Source: Oscheius tipulae
Taxonomy: Eukaryota; Nematoda; Chromadorea; Rhabditida; Rhabditidae
Assembly (NCBI GenBank): GCA_037178975.1
Contig: JASJZH010000001.1
Coordinates: 7,238,501 to 7,302,500, forward strand
Length of the DNA stretch: 64,000 bases
Direction: 5' to 3'
This document shows positions 55,702 through 64,000 of this stretch, in pieces (position 1 is the first letter of the stretch; every line of letters starts with the position of its first letter). A program made the position numbers and the translations under genes. Below the pieces are notes generated by a model. It was given only the letters and a program-made list of their open reading frames with translations, ran no database searches and was not told where the DNA came from.

Positions 55702-58700
55702 TCAACTGGATGGCTCGTCGTGGTCGGCCTCTGCCAAAAGTGGCTGGGCCGGACCTCGATTTGAAGCAGAGCTCGAAGCGCCAACAATGTCGTTCACAGA
55801 CGCGTAGTCATCTGGAAAGAACGAGTTACTGATGGTCTAAGTGGTAGATTTGCTCACTTGTAGCTCGGTCCATATGGCTTCTGCCCCGAATCTTCTTGTC
55901 CTCAAGGGCCTCCTCTTCCTCGGTCAAGAGACGAAGTCCAGTCGGTTCAACAACGGACTGACGGGTCTGGTACATCGGGTTCTCGATCTCATTGGCCTCG
56001 TCCTCTTTGGGATGGTAGACTACGGTAGCGAAGGTCGGATCCTTCTCCTTGTGATATCTCTTGCGGTAGAAGAGAACCATGAGAGCCAGAAGAAGACAGG
56101 CAAGGACAACCATGGCCAGAGCAAAGTAGAGGACACCGCCTGACTTTGAAGGTGAGCCTGCGAGTGACTCGTAGATCTTGTCTGAATAGAGGCTGTGAGA
56201 GGAAGTGAAGTTAGAACTCACAAGCTTCACCACAGGTTCTCTGATCAACATGACAGCATCCGATGGCTTGGTCACAGATGTATCCCTCTCCACACTCGCC
56301 ACACTGTTTCGAACAACGTTGACCAAAGGTTCCTTCCGGGCACACTGAAAGGATTAGGTCATATTTTGGGAACTCCTGATTTAGCCTTTCAAAGAGAAAC
56401 CAACTCACAAGCATGGCAGACATCTCCCTGGAATCCTGGATGACACTGGCAGGCCCCGGTGATTCGATGACAGCTGGCAGTCGAGATTCCCTTGCACTTG
56501 CACTTTAGAATACAGTCAGGTCCAAAGTATCCGTCCTCGCACTCCTTGTTACACAGATCTCCTTGCCACCCAGCCGGACAACTGCATTCTCCGGTAAAGG
56601 GGTCACACTGCTTGTAGGGCGAGGTACATGTACAGTTCTTGCCGCAATCACGACCCCAGGTTCCGGGGACACAGACCTTGTCACAGGTTCGTCCTTCGTA
56701 GCCGGGTGGACAGCCACAGGTTCCGTCAATGGGACTGCACTCGCCCTTGTTCTGACAGTCAGGACAATCGTTGGCGCAGCCGACACCCCATTTCGATGGT
56801 GGGCATGCTGAATAATGATTTCTTTCCACATCGAAGCTCGACATCAATAGGTACGCAATTTCTATGCAATCCTTGAAAACTCACTCTGTTCGCAGTTGTC
56901 TCCAGTGTATCCGAGCTCACAACTGCATTCTCCAGTCACAGGATCACATTTGTGCCCATCCTTGCATGTACACTTCTTGGCACAGTTGGCTCCGTACTGT
57001 CCAGGCGGACAGGTCTCCTCACAGAATTCTCCGCTCTTGCCAGGAGGACACGTCTTGCAGTAGCCGGTATCGGGAGCACAAGATGTCGCCTGGACATCCA
57101 GTGTACAATTTCCGCATTTCTCTTCACAGCCGCGTCCGAATGTTCCAATAGGACAGTCTAAAATCGGCATAAACCGGAAGTCTGAAATCATACCTCTCTC
57201 GCATCGGTCACCAATCTTTCCGAGTGGACAGAGACACTTTCCAGTCTTTTGCTGACAGTAGCCTCCGTTACAGTCACAGCTCTTCTCACAAGAGTCTCCG
57301 TAAAAGCCAGCTTCACACTGCGTTGAGCACATGGGGCCATTCCAGCCAGACTCGCACTGACACTCTCCCGTCTTCCTGTCGCATTTTCCGTTCTTGCACT
57401 GGCAGACGAGCGAACAAGCCGGACCGTAGGTTCCTTCCGGACAGGTCGACTCGCACTTTGGACCGGAGAATCCTGAAATTGTTGTGATTTGATTCGAAAT
57501 AAGGATGAGTACCTGAGAGACAGTGACATCTTCCTTCAACTGGATCACATCCTGCACCGTTCTTGCAATTGCAGGGAGCACAGGCTGGGCCGAAGGTTCC
57601 AGTAGGGCAAGGGATGGAGCAGCTCGAGCCATGAAATCCCTTGTTGCAATGACATGTTCCGTCCTTTGGATCGCAATTGCCGTTCTCACAGTGACAGTTG
57701 AAGGCACAGTCCAGACCGAATTTGCCCTCGGGACAGGTCTCTTCGCATTTCTCTCCAAAAAGACCGGGTAGACATTGACAGGCTCCCGAGACTCTGTGAC
57801 ATTCCGTGGAACGGTCGAGGGGACAAGAGCACTTCTTGGAACAGCCGGGTCCGTATTCAAGTTTAGAGCAAGTCTTCTCACAGGAGTCACCAGTAAATCC
57901 GGGCTTGCAGCTACAGAACCCAGTGTCGGGAGCACAGACCTCGGTATTGTTCATTACACAGTTACATTCTTTCGTGCAGTCGATACCATACATATCCAGA
58001 GGACATTCTGAAGCTGAAGTCTCTCTAAGAAAATTTAGCACTCACGTCTCTCTTTACAATCCCTGCCCGTGTATCCTCGTTCACAGATGCATTCACCTGT
58101 TGTGGCGTTACAGGCTGCGGTCGAATTGGCCGATTCGAGTTCATTAAAACAGTGACTGCACTTCAGGGAGCAGTGAGGTCCGTACTTGCCACGAGGACAG
58201 CTCTTCTCGCACTTATCTCCCATCCAGCCGATACAGTCACACTTTCCGGTAACTTTGTCGCATTTGTTGTTGTTCAGACAGTCGCACTTCTTCGAGCAGT
58301 CGGCTCCGTAGCTACCGTCTGCGCAGACGTCATCACAAGTTGGCCCCTACAAACGATCTTGTCACTGGTTTTGCACAGCTTACCGTGAATCCAGGAGTAC
58401 AGATGCATCGGCCATTCACTGCATCACAGTGGCCTCCATTATGGCATTGACATTCAAATTCGCAGTCGTTTCCAAACTTCCCTTGTGCACATTTGCGAAG
58501 ACAGAACTCTCCGGACCAGCCGTCAGAGCACTCGCACTTTCCGTTCACGTCGCATCTGGAGCTTCTTTTCCAATGATATTAGCTGTAAACTCACGTTCCA
58601 CCATTCTGACAATGACATTTCTCGGCACAATTCGGTCCCCACTTGTCCTTGGGACACTCTTCCTCGCAACGTTCTCCCATGTAACCTGAACAAAGTTGGA

Positions 58701-59675
58701 GTTGTTTTGCCAACTTGATTGAGTTGGCTACAGGTGTGGCTGATGCCCCGGGGCTCGCGACAGGTAGATACTGTTCCAGTCGAGCTACCCTGACAGGAGT
58801 AGCGTTCTTCCAAAGTGACTCAACTTGCAAGCAATTAGTTTGAGCACAAAGTAACTCTGCCTAATTGCCAATAGTGGCTTCAGACACACAGAGACTTTTG
58901 GGCATTTTGAACTGGATTGCCAACTTGGGGCCGAGAAAAGCAAAACTCTATGAATTCCCAGGAGAACCCGATTACAAACTACAATTTGACTCACCCGAGG
59001 TGCAGATACACTTGCCACTTTCCGGATCGCAGTTGGCTCCGTTCTTACAGTCACATTTGCGCTGACAGGATGGCCCCCAGAGTCCGACAGAGCAAGCTGA
59101 AGACGGTTGGGAATAGAATAGAGGACTTACTGGCAGAGCAGGTCTTTCCTCCATATCCCGAGTCACATTCGCAGACGTTCGGTTGAACACAACGGCCTTT
59201 CTTGCATGGAGGATTGCAGTCAGCTGAAAGGGAGAAACTTCAAAAGAAAAGGAGCAAAACGCACGAAGACAGACGTTATCCATGTTCTGATAGTATCCCT
59301 CACAGCATTTCTTGATGTCTTTGATCTTTTTCACGAGTTGATTTCTGTAGACCGGCTTCTCGCCTTCACTAAAGATTTTCTTTCCGAAGTGTCCTTTTGC
59401 GAGGAAACTCACGTGGTCTTCTCGCACTGGAATCCCTTAGAAATATCCAGGCACGATTCTATTCTCGTGTACTTTATCTTGACCATTTCCTTTTTTAGAT
59501 CATATTCGTCAACTCTGAGCACGAAGTGAACTTATCCATACTGACAGACTCACATTTCCTGAACTGTACAGACGTTCTCCCCAGTCGGAACTGGACTCTT
59601 CGTCGGGGTTGGCTCCTTGGGCTTCGCTGAGACAGCCACTATGACCAGCAAAAGGCCGGTCACTAGAGGTTTCAT
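55702..59675 (-). CDS. ced-1: CED-1/MEGF10/Draper-type engulfment receptor
   Basis: These receptors recognise dying cells and trigger phagocytosis. From the ATG at 59675, [17 protein letters not shown] is a signal peptide. An EMI-like Cys-rich domain follows (about 59590-59280, including KKCCEGY.. type sequence near its end), then a long array of MEGF-type EGF repeats (about 59220-56220) with the repeated pattern CPxGxxGxxCxxxCxCxxG, for example [21 protein letters not shown] transmembrane helix ([20 protein letters not shown]) precedes a basic stop-transfer KRYHKEK. The tail has the adaptor-binding NPxY motif as ENPMY, then DYASV near the end, and TGA at 55702-55704. NPxY in CED-1 binds the CED-6/GULP adaptor. 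About twelve exons with mostly short introns. Confidence 0.88.
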
Positions 59676-62600
59676 ACCTGAATGGATCGGTCAAGCAGAG
59701 AAGATGAGATGTAATAGTGAGGAAAAAGCTTCAAATGGGTGGGATTGATGGGTCGAGATGCGCTTGAGCTGACTGATAGCCTTGGAGAGAATCAGGGTAT
59801 CTTGACGTTTTGGGAAAAGAGGGGGCCGAGCCGATAAAACACAAAAAGTTTAGGGGTAGTTAAACAACAACATTCACTAATTTAGAGAAAAGGCTGTCAA
59901 GTCGGCAAGAAGAAAGCATAAGACAGATTATTCGAAGCTTGAATGGAAGTAAGGCGTTTTTTTCCCGGTTCAAATCTCTGCTCAACAGCTGTTTCCACCT
60001 CATGTAAATGCCTGAACAATCGCAAGCACTAAACAAACAATCGGGCACATGTTATGCTAGAGCTCGCTGACCAATGCTTTAGCTCTTCCCCCCAGTTGGA
60101 ACTGTATGCTAAGAAAGCAGAGCAGGAGGTGGGGGTCATATAAACTGGAAGACGAACATATGGAGATCAGAATAAACAAAAGCGAGATAAGAGAGTTGGA
60201 CAGAAAATAAGAGTTGGGCAGAAAATCAATAAGAGTCAGAAAGACACAAACGCTACTGATGTCATCCCTCGTGTCCGGAGGAACTGTAGTCTTATGAAAG
60301 CGCGACTGTGTTTCCGAGGAAAGTGCAATTATAAAATGGAGGCTGTTTTAACAAATGACTCATGCGTCATATGATTGGCAGACAGGTTGATTGGAAATCC
60401 TCTCTTTCATCCCATCGATTGGACAGATTGTTCAGGCTCAAGTACTGTGCGAGGAAGTGCCTTCTGGCACAGAAAAACACATTGAGAAGAGATTAACACT
60501 CTCTTATCTGACCCATACAGGACAAAAACAAGACTTGTCGATAACGAATGGATACCAAAGAGCCGCTGAAATATGTAGATCCAACTATAGTTCAGGGGTC
60601 GTTGGTGTCTGAGAGATAACGAAGCATATTTTAAACCTGAGACCTTTCCACGACGTGTTTAACGACCCACGAAAAGAGAAATCATCAATGGTCAAAAGGG
60701 GACTCATCGTAACCATAATGTCAGGAACCTAAACGCAACTGTTTCTTACCAGATTGCATACATATTAAACGGAGAAAAAAAACTCTTGTGCCTTTCCCAT
60801 GGTAACTATGGAAGCCACGCTGGTCAGGTATCCGTACCAATTACTCATTGAGCCCACCTGCTGTGGGTGTACAGGTCACGGAGATGGAGGTAGATCGGAG
60901 AAGCCGGTTTTCTGACCTTGCTACCTAGATTGATAAGGACAGAAATTAATCGTTTCCTCTCGCTATTTTGGGGGAGCCAGAGGGCTTGGTTTACAAACAG
61001 CCTGACGGCAAAGGAGCGAGATTATTTTTAAAGAGATTGGAAGAAAATAGAGAGGGAACTTCTATATTCGTGAGTGGAATTCGGGCATTTGAAAAACTAT
61101 TTTTTAGATAGATGTTTGGTTGAAAGTACAGAGAAAGAAGTGTTTGTTTATATCAAAAGAGTCACTAGATCGCAGTCAACACGATGATCAAACAGTTTCT
61201 CCCTTTCAAAAAGTAACAAAGAAGGAAAAGATGGAAAATTAGGGGTTGTTGACCGCCTAAAGGGAGGCGTGGTCACAAAGTGTTTTGTCCACCACGCGAA
61301 CCCGAGTCGTGTGTCGTGAAAATCGATAGCCCGTCACTCCCACTAAATAATCGACAAAGTCAGCTGGACATCTCTAGGTTGGGAAGAGGCGCTGCAAAGA
61401 GTGATAGCTTGTTTGATGGGGATGATTCACCCGAGGGGAGACAATCAAAAGAGGTAAACAGTCGGGTGGCTCGTTGACACGAGTAGCGAAAAGGAAACAA
61501 AGTTTCGAATTTACGATGATTGAGAATGACAGGAGAGGAAGTGTAGAGGAGGATGAGTCAGTCGGGAAGAACTGGTTGAGGAAAGGAAACAGAGTATGGT
61601 GGTCTCTTGATCCCATTGAACCAACGGACTTTCGGAACCTAGGCTTGAGAATCAAGAAGAAAGATGGTCAGGGAAGGGAGCTAGAAAGATCGGAGGAAAT
61701 AGCTGCTCCGTGAGATTCTGTAGAAACACAAAGTGACCGCCACGAACAAACAAACTGTTGTTTCAGATTCAATTCAAAATATTTCCCAGGACCGAAAAGT
61801 TTCTGAGGGAAAAAGCATGTTTACGGCGAGATCACTCTCCCTAAAATAGGAAAAGAGAGCCTATTAACCGCCGTCCGGTCTGGTTAATGTCGTCGCAACT
61901 GATGACCGAGAAGAGAGGCTGAAATTCTGACGTTGAGACGGATGACTCACAGAGATGGGGTGAGACAAACGGTCAAAAGGCCCTGTGTTAGTATCGGCTA
62001 TGAATCAGTCACAAAAGAGGCTGTATAGACTTCGGAGGCGAAAAGGTACAGGTAAGCCGACAGCTGTTGTTCACACATGGTCTTGCGCAACACGGCTGCG
62101 TAATCATCATAAACCGAGGAAGGGTCTCTTTATAGTTAGCGTATTGGAAAAAGATTAAACCAGTACTTAGAAAATAAGAAGAAAAACCTGAGGAGGGGAA
62201 GGAGGCAAATCGAATGACCTTGGTTGACACATATTGAATCAATGTTCACCTTCCTGTCAGGGGATCAGGAATCGATCGGATTGGCAGATACAGATCTGAC
62301 CAGAGCGGATGTCGCCTTTGGTCAGAGGGCACTTGACGGACTGACAGCTAGATGGTCCGTGAGACTAATTACTCTTTGGCGGTCAGCAGAGGAAATCCGA
62401 TATACAGTTGGGGTGGGAATAGCTGCAGACTTGACTCTTCGGACCTACAGTGAGGAAAAGGGTTGGTCAAACAGTGCAATTACTCATCTTCCACTAACGG
62501 AAGCGCTGCAGCAAATATGCGGAACAAATAGTACTCTTTTGGGCTAGTGGGGAGTACGGCTAAGTGAACTTCATTATCGGAGTACCTGATTGGTGGGGGG

Positions 62601-62935
62601 TGTGAGGCTGGGAAGGAAACTGGAAGGAGGACTGCGAACGAGAGAGGTCACGCGAGTTGGGTCACTTTCCAAAGGGATCTGTTTACCGAGCACTACTCCC
62701 GATTATACGTAGAGGTCAAGGAAGCTGGACAGAGGAAGCTTGCCTTTTCGTATCAAGTTTTATAGAGTTCAATCACAATTGGCCCTCATCAGTTGAGTGA
62801 GAGATCTGATCCTCTCTGACCACCCGCTGTTCCCCTCCCTTTAGCTCTAGAGCTCATTAAAGCCGCCATAATTGCTATCGATGGCGTAATCTGAGATTCG
62901 GGTCATGAACGAGAACTGCAGCTCTGATTCTTTAT
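59676..62935. other. 3.3-kb intergenic or regulatory region
   Basis: This lies upstream of the CED-1-like gene and downstream of the TIL gene, both minus strand. I see no domain, no consistent splice pattern and no strong repeat. Open frames at 60391-60612, 61280-61713 and 62224-62547 (plus strand) look random in composition. It is the most gene-poor part of the window. Confidence 0.45.
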
Positions 62936-63513
62936 TCACTTTCCACCCAAGAGAGGACAGAAGAAGACACACTGTCCGCTTCTGTTGCGCCATCTGCCAA
63001 GGGAACAGATACAGTAGCCGTCTCTGACGCAGCTCTAAAGATTTTTGATACGGAATTGTAGCTTGGACTCACTGGACGACCACAGACACGATCCACAGTG
63101 CAGCCGCGACAAGGGATCCAGGTTTCGTCGTTGTCGCAGTTCGGGACGCACGTCTGGGTCATTGGGCTGAATCAGAGTATTATTAAATTGCGCATCAACT
63201 CTTGTGAGATCGTGGTAGCTGGTTTTAAATCCAGGTCCTGTAACCATAAAAACCACGACTTACCATCTTCCGATAGGGCAAAACAATGGGCGACGAGATT
63301 CGCAGTGGTGACCAGCTGGACAGCGACGGTTACAGCATTGGACCCCTGAAGATGCGACGGAATCCTTGAAGAGCGCTTACCTCCGATCTGCTGTCTGTTA
63401 TCGGGATCGGCACCAGCATCAGCACCAGCGTCTGCTCCAGCATCAGCTGGAGCATCATCAGAACGGATGAAACTCGCCTGGAGAAGAAGCAAGAAGACAA
63501 TGAGAAGAGACAT
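62936..63513 (-). CDS. Secreted TIL-domain (trypsin-inhibitor-like) protein
   Basis: From the ATG at 63513, MSLLIVFLLLLQASFIRS is a signal peptide. An acidic tetrapeptide repeat follows (ADAG three times), then SNAVTVAVQLVTTANL and a Cys-rich domain: TCVPNCDNDETWIPCRGC, VDRVCGRP, and, across a 41-bp intron in phase, SCVRDGYCICSLGRWRN and SGQCVFFC. The ten cysteines and the GYCICxxGxxRxxxGxC ending match the TIL family of serine-protease inhibitors, common in nematode secretions. TGA is at 62936-62938. The splice before the TIL domain is less certain (donor GTTACA near 63247 gives the right phase). The reactive-site loop would fall between GRP and SCVRD, but I cannot name a target protease. 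Confidence 0.75.
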
Positions 63514-64000
63514 AATGGTTGAGAGAGGAAAATTTGGAAGTCCTTTAAATAGTAGCACGATCAACGACTGTCAAGAGTCAACAAGGGATGAGCATTATTC
63601 ACATAATCCCTTCTGTGTGTAGTATCCTGCATAAAGTTGGGCAAGCTTGTTTTCAGAGCTGTTGCAACTTGGAACAGCGAGAGTAAGCTCGTTGTTTTGG
63701 TGATCGTCAGAACTGTTGGTATCCAACGTACCTTTACGGAGTCATTTTGATTTGGAATTGACAAAAGCGATTTGTATTCGCTCGAGCTTCGTTGCGGGAG
63801 AATTGACTTGCCAAAACTTGTCAACTCTAAGATCCGCTTCTATCCCACTGCTCCGCTGTGCTGCCGTCTCCTATAGAATCAGGTCAGGTATTTTCACTTT
63901 CTACAAAGTTTGTGCTACTGTCGCACTCTTTTGGTTACCGCTCGCTCATCAAATACTATCACCAAAAAAAAAGGCGACACGCTGTTGCACACCCTTTATC
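63514..64000. other. Right edge, no gene assigned
   Basis: A minus-strand open frame at 63561-63824 has no recognisable features. A TTTAAA-type A/T motif near 63545 lies about 30 bp upstream of the TIL gene start and could be its TATA-like element. Confidence 0.35.

Noticed and set aside
56563-58689. Several plus-strand open frames opposite the EGF repeats
   Set aside because: They mirror the cysteine-rich codons of the CED-1-like gene on the other strand.
61280-61713. Two overlapping plus-strand open frames
   Set aside because: No domain, no hydrophobic pattern and no convincing splice linking them.
1-64000. CRISPR arrays, bacterial operons, prophage or viral genes
   Set aside because: Introns, gene families and signals are those of an animal nuclear genome; no such elements are seen.

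Overview
This is animal nuclear DNA, most likely from a nematode or a closely similar small ecdysozoan. Genes carry many short spliceosomal introns (mostly 40-60 bp, GT..AG), lie close together on both strands, and include families typical of nematode genomes: an otopetrin, an ML-domain protein, a cathepsin B-like protease, a TIL inhibitor, a CED-1-type engulfment receptor and a group-3 LEA protein. Several start codons sit 0-10 bp downstream of a strong TTTTCAG-type acceptor with no evident upstream coding exon, which suggests spliced-leader trans-splicing. Other lineages that use spliced leaders are not excluded. Retention of SESTD1, WDR11 and CYB5R4 orthologues may argue against a close Caenorhabditis relative, but that is from memory and weak.

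Layout. 1-4.2 kb: exocyst SEC8/EXOC4 (minus, runs off the left edge) and a truncated SEC8 paralogue that covers only the N-terminal coiled coil. 4.2-9.05 kb: CYB5R4/NCB5OR (plus) and an otopetrin proton channel (minus), tail to tail. 9.05-17.3 kb: a dispersed repeat, a possibly mitochondrial LEA protein, a repeat-rich and probably degenerate secreted protein, a small secreted protein, a cathepsin B-like protease, an ML-domain lipid-binding protein, a small membrane protein and an unrecognised gene. 17.5-30.7 kb: CHMP6/VPS20, a ZDHHC palmitoyltransferase, a duplicated block with an in-frame CHMP6-syntaxin-5 chimera, a short and a long syntaxin-5 gene that share a nearly identical 1.09-kb tract, and an unrecognised membrane or secreted protein. 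31.3-41.2 kb: EME1, RFC1 (no BRCT domain seen, with an opposite-strand gene inside one intron) and WDR11. 41.4-50.1 kb: an unrecognised coiled-coil gene and TAF1. 50.2-53.8 kb: SESTD1, with a tRNA-like element in one intron. 54.8-59.7 kb: a CED-1/MEGF10/Draper-type receptor with a possible alternative last exon. 62.9-63.5 kb: a secreted TIL-domain protein. The stretches 18.5-21.8, 23.9-25.2, 53.8-54.8 and 59.7-62.9 kb show no convincing gene.

The genes are mostly housekeeping and independent: membrane traffic (exocyst, ESCRT-III, Golgi SNARE, palmitoylation, WDR11), DNA replication and repair (EME1-RFC1, possibly an operon) and transcription (TAF1). The most unusual content is the 17.5-30.7 kb membrane-traffic cluster. 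There, duplication and apparent gene conversion have produced a predicted protein with an ESCRT-III N-terminus and a SNARE plus membrane-anchor C-terminus.
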